Shown here in pieces: positions 1-11,955 of a DNA stretch of 64,000 bases. Positions within the stretch are counted from its first letter, which is position 1; the number at the start of each line of letters is the position of its first letter. The notes below the pieces were generated by a model. It saw only the letters and a list, made by a program, of their open reading frames with translations. It did no database searches and had not been told where the DNA came from. The stretch lies in contig NC_049996.1 of assembly GCF_000003815.2 (NCBI RefSeq), positions 13,737,297-13,801,296 of the forward strand. The letters are read 5' to 3'. Source of the stretch: Branchiostoma floridae (lineage: Eukaryota; Chordata; Leptocardii; Amphioxiformes; Branchiostomatidae). Made by a program: the position numbers and the translations under genes.

Positions 1-261
1 AAGAAAGTACACAATACTCAAAAGTATACAATAGTATACTGTGTGTGTGTGTCATTCGGTCTATACAGACTATGAATTATATACTGCTAAGGAGAATAAT
101 CTGAAAAATGAGAGCAACTTACGACCGCCGTCCAGAGCACCAGAATTTCCCCTTAAAGTAGTTTGGACTTCAACAATAGTTCCTGAAACGGAAATCATAT
201 TAAATAATTTACATGTAACATCTTGTATACAAGATAACGTTATTTCAAATGCAACGTTATT

Positions 262-413
262 TCAAATGCAATTTCCAGTGTGATTGTTCAGTTCATCCAT
301 GAAAGATACATAACCTGAAGTGTTGATGTCTTCAGCTGTGAAGCCTTGGTCAGTTGTTTTCAGAACTGTCTGTGGTCCAGCTCCAACTGTTGATTGAGGC
401 CGAATGATGGACC
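262..413 (-). CDS. Possible terminal exon, unknown protein
   Basis: An open frame of about 50 codons on the minus strand follows a plausible acceptor (AG just upstream of 413) and ends in TGA at 262-264. It would enter at phase 1. It could be an alternative 3' exon of the SUEL lectin gene next to it, because a weak phase-1 GT donor exists shortly before that gene's stop. I recognise no domain, and the frame could be open by chance. Confidence 0.2.
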
Positions 414-845
414 CTACTTGGAGATATTGATGTTAACATTTGAGAGATTTTTCCACAGTGATCAGTACAAGTCACATTAGATTACCAATCGTCATTTTGC
501 GACGAAAATCACCAATCAAAACTTTGTAGTGAACTTAACCTTGTGCCTTCATAATAATAAAAAATGATATGAATATTACAAAAAATGCCACAACATCACT
601 TCCTACGAAACTTTTTGTCATATACACAATTACGAGTGGTAAAAGGAACTGTGGCTACGGTTGCAGAAGAACTTGTACTTGGCTGAACTGCCGTGATAAC
701 CTCTGCATGTAATGTAATAACAAAGACGTAGATATGTTATTGACACGGATGATAAGCCTAGGTCACATTATGTAGTAAAGGAAACATAGACGTGCCAAGA
801 AAAATCTTTAAATCTTTCAACTAGCAGCTATTTTACTAATCAGTG

Positions 846-1699
846 TTACAATCGAACAAACAAAGAGAAGTTGAAAACAGTACCGAAGGAACAGCTGTAC
901 TTTAGAGTGAGCACTTTGGATCTTCCTGGACAGGGATCTTCAAGTACATCGTTGTGACTCCTGACCTCGCAGGTGGATTTGCCATCACACAAATCATGTA
1001 CTCGAGCAGTAACGTCAGAAGAGCAGTCACAACCCGGAAAACCAAGGATAGGAAAACAAACCCCACCACAGCGGGCTGTATAGTCTCTTGCCCCATATGA
1101 AGCTGAAATAATGTCGATTGTGCCTGGTCGGATACACTGAATGATCTTATATTTGCCTTCGCAGATGTATGTCGTTTGTGGACCTGGAATAAGAAGTTGA
1201 ATAAGTAACGAATAATAACTATTTTAATGAACGAAATGGCACCAATTGGAATTATGCTAGTGTTGATACGATTTTGAACTGTATTGTATTGTGTTGACCT
1301 TTACACTAGCTAAACAGTTTGCCTGTGTTGGTTCGTTGTGAACAAACGTAAATGAATGAAAACAACAACAACCTGTTTTAAGATTTCAAATGACAAACTT
1401 CTACTGATTTTTTAGAAAAATGTGACAAGCTAGCACTAGTCTATTCTCCTTTTTACTGTCACAGTAAGTACACACAGGTTGCAAAGTTATACAAAGGGTT
1501 ACGACTCACGAGTAATTTTCCTTCATGATGATTAGTGCCTATCTATTGTTGTGTCATACCGTTTCCTTGTAAAGCATAAACCCTAGTTTAGATACAGCTC
1601 AAGATGGCTTATTGTGTACATACCTTCGTTTTCTTGGCTGGAAACTTGGACTAGAAACATGGACACAAAGAACAGAGAGAATACGACAGAATACCCCAT
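846..1699 (-). CDS. Secreted SUEL/rhamnose-binding-type lectin, two exons
   Basis: Exons are 1624-1699 (start codon at 1697-1699) and 846-1183, joined in phase 1, giving about 137 residues. The N-terminus (MGYSVVFSLFFVSMFLV) is a clear signal peptide ending near VSSQ. The rest is one galactose/rhamnose-binding lectin domain (SUEL type, Pfam Gal_Lectin family): an opening ICEG, an ASYG block, paired cysteines GGVC and GCDC, DLCDGKSTC, then DPCPG and a closing KYSC. The usual YGR sugar-contact motif reads YGA here, while DPC is intact. Family members bind L-rhamnose or galactose and act as soluble or egg/mucosal pattern-recognition lectins. With one domain and a signal peptide, this one is probably secreted. 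Splice borders are GTATGT and a TTCCAG acceptor. It is transcribed away from gene A. Confidence 0.8.
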
Positions 1700-3594
1700 T
1701 CTCCTGCTTTCTAACGTAGACATCGTCTAAATCACTACTATGTCAAACAGCTACTAGCATGAAAGAGAAGAACTGTTGGTTTCAGAAGTTGGAAACAACA
1801 GCGTCGTGTTCCTCAAATCGTTTCCGTGTTAGCGTAGGGCCCAATTGTTAATCTTTAACACGGCATGCTTAAGCGCTTGGTGTGTGGACTTTCATTGGTA
1901 TTGCATAGTGATTACAATGGTAGTTAGATGGGTTCACCGATATAAGGAAAGCACATTTGGAGCTGCATGCGTTTCAGACTTCTACGTTAATGTTCAACAG
2001 TTCACGATACGTAGTTGTCATTTTATGTTATGTTTTGTACATGTAGCTTAAGATCATGTAGTGGAAAATTGGACTTGTGTAGCCTTGTGTGGCCGTTTTA
2101 TTTTTTTGTCGCGATCAAAGGTCAATTATCGTGTGCATGCAAACGTGTACCTGTGGGTTAATTTGCGGCAGTGTTCTCACAATTTGCGGGTTTATTTGTG
2201 ATATCATGCGGAGTCAATGACCCCCTGTGCCAATAACCCATATAGCAGACAAGCTCAGTATCCAATTAGAATGCAGAATTTTATTTGTCTCTGTTGCGTG
2301 TTTCCAGATCTATTGAACTGGTATACATTTATTGCTGACATTCATAACTAGTCATAGCAGGACCATAAATTCAATGTAAGCATTTTAGCAAACATAATCT
2401 GGATCAATCTGCGATTTTTGCTGCTCATTTATCCAACTTGTTGCAAAAGATTTATACTACAAGCATTTAGCTAGGTTCGGTAAAGTTTCCAAGTCTTGAC
2501 TCTTGCTCAGAAGATGCAGCATTCATAAAAGTGTTTTGCATCTTATTCAGTGCTGTTAAAGGTTGGAATAGGAAACGTTCCACCACATTGGCGTTATTGA
2601 GTTAGCTATAAGATTGCTTTGTCTCAAGAGGTCCATATCAGTTTTTTGTTTGGTAAACAACTTTTCTTGCATTTGCTCAAAAAGGCATTTAAAGTTTCCA
2701 TTCACTGCGCAAAACAATCAATGCGCACGTATTGTCTGAAATCTCCCCAGACTACTACGGTTTTAATCTGACAATATCAAACTCTCCTAACTTACTGATA
2801 TGAAGCACCAGTTTGTGTATAGTCATGATTGTTTTCTGAAAAAAAAAAGAAAAACCGCCAACATTGCAACACACACGATCTTATAAGCCTTCTAAAGGTT
2901 ATGCTTGAAGTGAGCTATGTGAGGTATGAAGCAGTTCCCAGAAAAATAAAATTCTCACCATGAGATCCATGGCTTCTCCACAGACTCATTATTTGAAAGT
3001 GTCTTTGATATTTCTGACTGCTTAACAGTTACAAACAGTCTTATCCAGAAGTTGAGGCAAGATTAAAAAAAAACGTTTTGAAAATGATCTTCGTAAGGTT
3101 TAGTTGACAATGTGTATCATTCTTGTATATACACTAGTTCCATGGATATGTAGTGGTAGCACTTACATAATTATGTCGTATATTGTTATAAGATCATTCT
3201 TACCAGGATGAGTTATGATGATAATAGATTATTATAAGTAAAAAACTATATTTATTTTACATAATCAAGTGCTATATTATTCAATCTAGCATTTTATTTC
3301 GATACAAGGAGTATTATTGAGTAAATAGCAATGACAATGATCGTCCATGTGTTTGTAATGTCGCGTTGAGGTTGTAACTAACAAAAGACTTCATACAATT
3401 TTCTTCTACCCAGCCTCCATCAAATGAGGGAATTACATGGTTCCGTAAAGATGGGTCCTTCATGGGGATAATATCATCATTCGTTATGAAATTCGTCATA
3501 AAAAAATCAAAACCATCATTGGTACCTTGTTCCAAAAGTCAGTACGTTGCTTGAGTCCTGAATATCTAGAGCTCGAGAATACACATGAATGAGC
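1700..3594. other. Intergenic, no gene seen
   Basis: AT-rich sequence with no convincing exon on either strand. From about 2690 onward it is recognisably paralogous to 16820-17600 upstream of gene B, with the same order of short conserved blocks, so it is the 5' flank of the duplicated receptor unit. Confidence 0.5.
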
Positions 3595-3954
3595 TGTCAA
3601 TCAATCACTACATTTCATCTGCTTGGTCTGATTGTAGTCTAGATTGCGTTTGCCGGCACTTTCAACTGCCGTGTTTACAGTTACAATGCCGACCGGCTTT
3701 CAAGACCTTATTGAAAAATTCCAGGCCTTTCTTCTTGCACTGTTTTTACGTAGGTCAGTGAAACGTGCCTGGATAGTTTTCCGATATCATTACTTTTTCT
3801 GTGTATGACTTACAGTCAGCCAGACATTTTGAGTTATTCAGGCTAAGCTCTCTCGTGAGCTACACGGAGTCGCTTAGCACTCGCTCTGTTGCTCGCTAGC
3901 TGATGAGCACAAATGGAGAGGAACAGGGGAACGCAGAGAGGAGATACCGGAAAG
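3595..3954 (+). promoter_or_regulatory. Conserved 5' flank/5' UTR of gene A
   Basis: This block matches 17590-17997 upstream of gene B much better than the surrounding intergenic DNA does, up to the start codons. It probably contains the promoter and 5' UTR. An additional in-frame ATG at 3913 exists in A but is absent in B, so the conserved start at 3955 is preferred. No TATA box is obvious. Confidence 0.35.
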
Positions 3955-6900
3955 ATGGATAAACCGGCATCATCTTCAAGCCAAGATGTCGGCAAAGGTT
4001 AGTTCTATTCTACGTTTAGCAGGTGACAGTATAATTCGGGACACTCTAATTCCGGAAAACCTTAATAATTTCAGAATAGATTAGCCAGATGAATTAATAT
4101 TTGCAGGTATGATATATCAAAGGATAATGAATATATAGGTTGCAATTATATGTCTCCACAAAGAAAGGTCTGCAGGATTCTGGCTCAGGTTCCCAGAATT
4201 CTGGCAGAATCCCCAGAATTCTGCAGAATTGGCTTTCTTCATGGAGACGTGCAACTTACATATTCATTATCCTTTGCTATGCCATACCTACAAATATTAG
4301 ATTAAATTCGCCCGGTTAATCTATTTTGAAATTATTAACGTTTTCCGGAATAAAGTGTTCGTCCGGAATTATACTGTCGCCTGTTGTTTTCAGATTTCTT
4401 GTTTACCTCTGCATCTAAGTATATGCCAAATGTAGCGTTAGTTATTGGAGTATGTCTAGGTTTCTGTCTTGCGAAGTGACTCAAATTAGTGGTACCCGAA
4501 AGATTGATAAGCCGGTATCAACTTCAGGCCAAAATGTCAACAAAGGTTGGTTCCGTTCTACGTTTTGGCGGGTCTGCCTAAACACCGCAAACGACTCTAA
4601 TATGCTGTGTACATGGGGCAACAACCGGTGGCGCTCTGGATACATTGTTTATGCCTTTATGAATTTAAAAAAATGCAGCAAGTCCTAAGTAGGATATTCG
4701 GTATGTGGGAAGATCTTGGTGCTTCGGAACATTGTATAGTTTTTCACTGGTCTTCCTTTGGTGGCAGATAGCATTTGACATTATGACGAAGTGTTGTAGC
4801 CTAAAGTAGCTTGCTCCGGAAACTGCAGTAGTGCGTTTTTAAATGAACTTGTCTTCGTTTTCTTATATTTCATCATGCATGGTGACTTTCACGATTAAGT
4901 AGGTTACAAAAGTCACAAGTATGTACCCACCATTAAACTCTTTGGAATTATGGCATATTTTGCATCACACATGCAAATGGGGACCTTATTTCCATTATAA
5001 GTTGTATGTTTTGAAGCCTTGTATTTGGAAAACGCTGAAATTATAAACATGCCTCATAAATGATGCATATTTGACCCAGATTACGGGACAAAAACAGATG
5101 ATTATCAACCTTGTGTTAGCAATAAGCTTCATATAGCAATACCGACGGCGGCTGTAGTCACATGGACTAAACCAAAAACAGGGGGTGGACATATTTTTAG
5201 AAATGATCCTGCAGTTCCACAACACCCTTTTACACTACAGATGTTAAACACTAGGGGGGGGGGGGGAGGGAGGGTGCAAAAACACGGTAAAATCGCCTAC
5301 CCACGTACCAAAACCAGAGGTTCAAACGGATACGCAAAGAAAACCACAACAACGACCCTGCAGATCCATAGAAACAACTAGGAGGCCCAAATGTACCCTT
5401 ATGTCAACGTTACAAATCGTCCACATAGAAATACATCTTGCAAAAAAGAATAAATCTATATATCTGAAGAAATGTGATTACATTGACGATAAAGAAACTA
5501 TTTATTGCTTTTTATAGATACCAACGATGCGGCAAATATTGATGGATTAGCTACACGCTTCAAGATGGCAATTTCGAGTTACCATCTGTTGACCATCATC
5601 ACCATGGCAGCGGTTGCCTTGGTAGCCGCAGGAGCTGTTATCACCATGGCTGGTGTCGTCATGTACCTTACTGTCACACCGAACAGGCAGGCTGACATAA
5701 ACGTGGTTAGTTTAAGACTTCTAAAGTACTCAGTGAATCAATTGCGATTTTACCAGTAGTTTTATTACCAGGCCACAAAATCATTTATCACCAAGAGATT
5801 CAAGTTTTACATTTACTTCTTTGCCTATAAATGAATTGTTTATCACAATGACATCATAAACAATTATTTTAGAAAAGCAAATCACAAAAAAAGCCTTGTA
5901 AAATCTACATGTACTTTTAATCACAAGTTTCAGAAGGCCACACCAGTTTTATTTGATGGTCATTGGATATAGAATAAAGTTGCCAGCAACGACATAGGAT
6001 AAATGCAACTCAAAGTGGTTATAGACTGAGCTTATCTTAATCTGCTTATGGAAAGTTGCTTCTGCAAGCAAAAGTCTGAAATATAGACTACGTTCTATTT
6101 TTCAAGTAGTCAGTAATTGAATGTTATGTTAAATGAACACCAGAATGTTAACATTTGCAGGTGCAGGCTGCCAGTCATAACGTTGTGACAGCAACACTGC
6201 CACAGATGACAACCACCCTGTCATGGATGACAACCACCCTGCCGCAGATGACAACCACCCTGCAACAGGTGACAACCACACTGCCACAGGTGACAACCAC
6301 ACTGCCATGGATGACAACCACCCTGCAACAGGTGACAACCACACTGCCTTGGGTGACAACATCATCGCAGTGCTCAAAGCTGACACCTCCAACAAACGGT
6401 GCCGTGACTGGCTCCAACTCCTACAGAGACGTGACCATCTTCACCTGTAACCCAGGATACAAGCTGGTCGGTACTTCTACACGTACCTGTCAGTCTGACG
6501 GGACTTGGAGTGGAGGGTCTCCAGCATGCAAAAGTAGGTTATCAAGAAGAGACGTGTATTCCCAATATATAATAGAATAGTGTGTATGACATACGACGTA
6601 TAAACCAGGGCATATCATTTTGTATATTGTTTTTGTAGTTTCAGGTGCACCTTTGTCTCTATGCATTTGCTATTTATTTGAAATATGTGTTTCAGTTGTA
6701 CAATGCCCGACACTAAAACCTTCAGTCAATGTCATCATGGAAGGGACCAAGTCCTACCGGGGAGTGACATACTTCAGCTGTACCCGCGGACACTCTGTTG
6801 TAGGTGCGAAAAGCATCAAGTGCCGGGCAGACGGTACATGGAGTAACAGGGTTCCTACTTGCAAAGGTACAGATAAAGTTTTGATCTTTTGTTTATTTTA

Positions 6901-9900
6901 TTTCTGTAATCTTTATCCAGGGTGGTCCAAGCTCAGTGTTCTTGCACTGCTTTTCAGTGGAGCCCTGCGTGTTACATAAAAAGAAATTAAACATATTCAT
7001 CACAAACATAGGCAAACATGAATAGACAGCGATAGATTAAATAACAATAGTAATGAAACTGATGTCAACAATAATACTAACCATAACAATAGATGCTGCT
7101 AGTGATGATGATATCAATACAAATGATGAATGAAAATAATGGTACGAAACTAAAGAAAACAATAATAATAATAACAAAATAAATACTATCAAGTTGTCAG
7201 TTTCATTGAGTGGTCAGAGGTCAGGCTAGCCAAGCCCTGCATTTGGTTCTGAAGGTAGATTTTGACGTGCAGGTCTTTACAGATGGTGGAAGACTGTTCC
7301 ATGCAGTAATACCTCTATAAGAGAACTTGCGCTTCCCACATTCCAAACGTACAAGGGGTAGTTTGAGGCATAGGTTCTGACTGTGTCGGGTGGGGTAGCT
7401 GTGAGAGTCAGAAGTCCTTTGAAAACTATTGATGTAATCAGGAAGTTCATTGTTAACTGCCTTGTACATTGATTGTAGCAGGTGCAAGTTTCTCCTGGAT
7501 GTTAAGGTTTTCCAGCCCAAAGCAGATAGCTCATCAACGCCAACATGATGGGTGTATTTCAAACCAAGAATAAGCCTAGCTGCCCGGTTCTGGAGTTTTT
7601 GTAGTCTATCGGATAGACATTTACCACAATTACCCCAAATTACATCGCAATAGTCCATTTTAGGCAAAACCATGGAGTTGAATAACATAACAAGAGTGCG
7701 CTGTGGTAGACAAGGAATTAGGCGCCGTAAGACTCCCAGTCTTGACGAGACTGCATTACATAACTTGTCAATATGGACTTCCAATGTTAAGCAAGGATCA
7801 AGCCAAACGCCCAGATACTTAAAGCTAGTGACAACTTCCAAACTGGTGCCAGAAAGAGTGGTTGACAGTTGCTCTGTACTTGAATGCAGCCTACGCGCTG
7901 TGCCGAAGAGCATTGCTTTACATTTAGTAACATTGAGTGTCAATTTATTTGTGTGTAACCATGTTTCGATACTACGAAGGTCGGCATTCAGACAAGTATT
8001 CACATCCCTCACTGTTTTAGATGCATAGAAAAGTGCAGTATCATCAGCATACAACACAACCTGTCCGTGTGATATATAATCTGGCAAATTATTAATGTAC
8101 AGTATAAACAAGAGTGGCCCGAGAACCGAGCCTTGGGGGACACCAACAGTGACTTCAAGAAAGTCACTCTGGACTCCATTTACGACAATAGTCTGGTATC
8201 GGCTTGTCAGATAAGAACAAAACCATGTCAGTTCCTTATCTTGTACCCCATACATTCTTAGCTTGAGTAGGAGGATCTTATGGCATACCGTATCAAAAGC
8301 TTTCTTGAGATCAAGAAAGATTGCTCCGGTAACAAGACCCTTCTCCATATTTTCAATGATGGAGTCAGTAACATGAACCAGGGTTGTAGTGGTTGAGTGT
8401 GCGGGCCTAAAACCAGACTGAAAACTGTTCAGTATTTTGTGGTCCTTACAGTAAGTGTATACTTGTGTATGTATAGCTTTCTCAAAAATTTTCATAAACG
8501 TTGGTAGGACTGAAATTGGTCTGTAGTTGCTACAACTGGTTTTGTCCCCGTCTTTGAACAGAGATGTAACCTTGGCTCTCTTCCAGTCCTTTGGAACTTC
8601 GCCTGTAGTTAGGGATAAGTTGTAAATGTGAGTGAGAGGTCCTGCTATGATTGGGGCAGCATGTCTGATGAGCCTACTGCTCACTCCATCCAGACCAGTG
8701 CTTTTTCCCAAAGGAATGCTCATGAGCTGCTTGTATGTGAACTCAGTGGAGATGTTTGTGAATTTAAAAGAAAACTGTGCGGGTCCTAAGACTGCTCTGT
8801 ACGCACCAGTGAACGCTGCAGCAAGTTTAGAGCCAATTGAAGTAAAGTAAGTATTAAATATGTTTGCAATACTTTTTTGTTGTTGTTTGGGGACATTAAC
8901 AGGTTGTTTGGCTTGACTCGGTAAGAGTGTTTTCAAAGTGGCCCAGAGACTTTTACTGTCTGTAACATCAGTGTATGGAATAATGCATATTAACTTGTGT
9001 CCATGCTAAACCAGATTTCTTCATTTGTATTGCGCATACACATTTTTGAATGACTTATACTGTATTATACAGTTACCTGAGCGTTATGATAAAAATTGAA
9101 CAATATTGTCGTTGGGTTTGCTTCTTCTACACGTGGTTTACCTCACATTTTACCTATTTCTATATCTAACTATATTATCATGAGGATTCAAGCTAAAGAT
9201 AGGTGATTTATGTATCATGCAAATGCCATTTAAGGCCTTCGTTATTTAAGAATGTCATTTTGTCTTTCTGTACAACATCCAGTTGTAGCATTAATTTGAT
9301 CAAGATTGCGATAAAAACTATGATAACTTCAGACTAAACCAAAAGGTACCTGACCTTAAGATTTCTGTCAGTAGAATGTTTAGAAACAATCTAAATTCCT
9401 ATGAAATATTTAGTAACTTAATGATGACATTTTGCCTCTCTCTGTACAGCTGTACAATGTACCAGACTGACACCCCCAAGAAACGGTGCCGTGAGCGTCT
9501 ACAACTCCTACGGAGACGTGGCCACCTTCACCTGTAACCCAGGATACAAGCTGGTCGGTACTTCTACACGTACCTGTCAGTCTGACGGGACTTGGAGTGG
9601 AGGATCATCAACATGCAGAGGTAGGTTTATTAGATTAATAACATTAGCTGACATTTAATCACAAAGTTCTTTTTGCACAACCATGAAATTTACAAAGAGG
9701 CAACGTTTCGATGACCATCTGTCATCTTCGTCAGGGCTATACTGACAGTGCACTGGAGCTGGGTGTTACAGGTTCACAGTGTACTGGAGCTGGGTGTTAC
9801 AGGTTCACAGTGCACTGGAGCTGGGTGTTACAGGTTCACAGTGCACTGGAGCTGGGTGTTACAGGTTCACAGTGCACTGGAGCTGGGTGTTACAGGTTCA

Positions 9901-11879
9901 CAGTGCACTGGAGCTGGGTGTTACAAGTTCACAGTGCACTGGAGCTGGGTGTTACAGGTTCACAGTGCACTGGAGCTGGGTGTTACAGGTTTACAGTGCA
10001 CTGGAGCTGTGTGTTACAGGTTCACAGTGCACTGGAACTAGATGATGCAGTCCCAACCGTAAAGTATTGTAAACCAGTCAGTATAACCCTGACGAAGATG
10101 ACAAATGGTCATCGAAAAGTTGGCTCCTATAAATTTCATCGTTGTTCATTTTCTTCGATTCTACGTTTCAGCTGTGCGATGCCCAACACTGAGGGGTCCA
10201 ACCAATGGCAATATGAGAGGCTCCAAGTCCTACCGAGGATCTTTGCGCTTCACCTGTGACCGCGTGTACAACCTTGTGGGTGCAAAGAAGATCAGGTGCC
10301 AGGCAGACGGTACATGGAGTGACAGGGTTCCCACCTGCAAAGGTAAGCATCTTACGTCTATTACTCACTACAATGCTCCCATCTTTGTAATTGACTGACC
10401 CAAGTACAATTACTACCTCAATGTGTTGCTTTACGTATATTGAACCTGATGATTTCTGAAAAAGTTTTAAAATTGTGCAAATGTATTTGAAATGTTTCAT
10501 AACTCGAGGACATCATTTTGTTTTGTTTCTCCGTACAGCTATACGATGCCCGACGCTGACACCACCAGAAAACGGTGCTGTGAAAAGCTCCAACTCCTAC
10601 AGAGACGTGACCTTCAAGTGTGACCCAGGATACAAGCTGGTCGGTACTTCTACACGTACCTGTCAGTCTGGCGGGACTTGGAGTGGAGGGTCTCCAACAT
10701 GCAGAGGTAATTAGAAGAGAAAAGAACCAACAGTATCTAGCCTGAAGGTTGACCTCTGTTTGTATTACTAATGATTGTTGTAGAGAGAAGCCTTACATAA
10801 CTTACTGCATTTTTCCTTATAGCCCCTAAAAAGTGGCGTGAAGATTGGCGTTGCGGGCAGGCTTTCCCCGCTGAAGACGGTAACCCTGCTGAATGCAACC
10901 TGGGGGGTTTGAAGCCATGCTGCTCCAATGCATACTGGTGCGGCAACACCGCATCCCACTGCGACTGTAAGACTTGTGTCGACTACAGAAAGACAGGTAT
11001 GCTAGATATTCACTTTAGCACATAAAAGATTGTAATCCTACACGTACTTGTCAGTCTGACGGCATTTGGAGTGGAAAATCACCAACATGCACAGGTGTTT
11101 GAGAACTTGTTTCCAATGCTACTTTTACTGAAATAAAGTACGCTTTGCATGTCTATATTGAAGGTGAGATATAGAGGCAATTGAAAATTATCTAATGTTA
11201 AACTGGAGTTCCACGACCCCATACCTTCGCCAAATGATCTTATAATTAACCTTTACAACTGGTGTATTAGTTATGCCTGTCATGAATTATGCAAATGTGG
11301 CCCTCATTTGCATAAATCATATTAGTTGGTCATCTTCTCTCCCAAAATAACAGATGTACACAATCTATGGTCAGATAATAAGAAGGCATTCATAGCATTT
11401 CTCATGATTTATGAAAATGAGGTCATCATTTGCTTAATTAATGTTCAATGATGTTTACCTTTACATAACCTTCAAATGCCACTAGTAAGAAAATCCTACT
11501 ATTTACCACAATGGGATCAGATTCAGAACATTTAACTATATGATGCATCACTTAAGCTACCTACATACCAAAAATCATGACGATCCGTCAACCCCATCAT
11601 GACTTATTCCCTTTCAAAGTTTGACACTAAACCGGCCCTGCAGTTCCACAAGAAGCCGCTAGGGGCACAGACCTACACTCTCAGCCCCATGAGCTATCTA
11701 TCGCTCAAATATCAAGACAACAGCATGTGCAAAACTCGAGATATCAAAACAGCAAATTCCGCTGCAGTATCGTAACAAGTTGCTCTGGTGGCTCAAAATC
11801 TAATCATGTCTCATCAAGACCTCCCTACAAACTAAATATCAATACAATCCATTTAAGCGTTCTCAAGTTATGCTGGTCT

Positions 11880-11955
<76 letters not shown>

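Noticed and set aside
3314-3535. 73-codon minus-strand ORF
   Set aside because: No domain, no splice context, and the paralogous region upstream of gene B does not keep the frame.
6129-6417. Antisense ORFs of the Thr-rich stalks (also 20184-20531, 46700-47093, 54655-55033, 63436-63829)
   Set aside because: Shadows of the repetitive MTTT/VTTT coding strand; the sense frame continues into a CCP with correct splice phase.
7672-8850. Plus-strand ORFs inside the LINE
   Set aside because: Shadows of the minus-strand reverse transcriptase frame.
9751-10036. CRISPR-like regular repeats
   Set aside because: The units are directly adjacent without unique spacers and the DNA is eukaryotic.
9711-10259. 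Long overlapping ORFs in three frames (Leu/Val/His/Cys repeats)
   Set aside because: They read through the 31-bp minisatellite, whose period keeps all frames open; no domain and no splice support.
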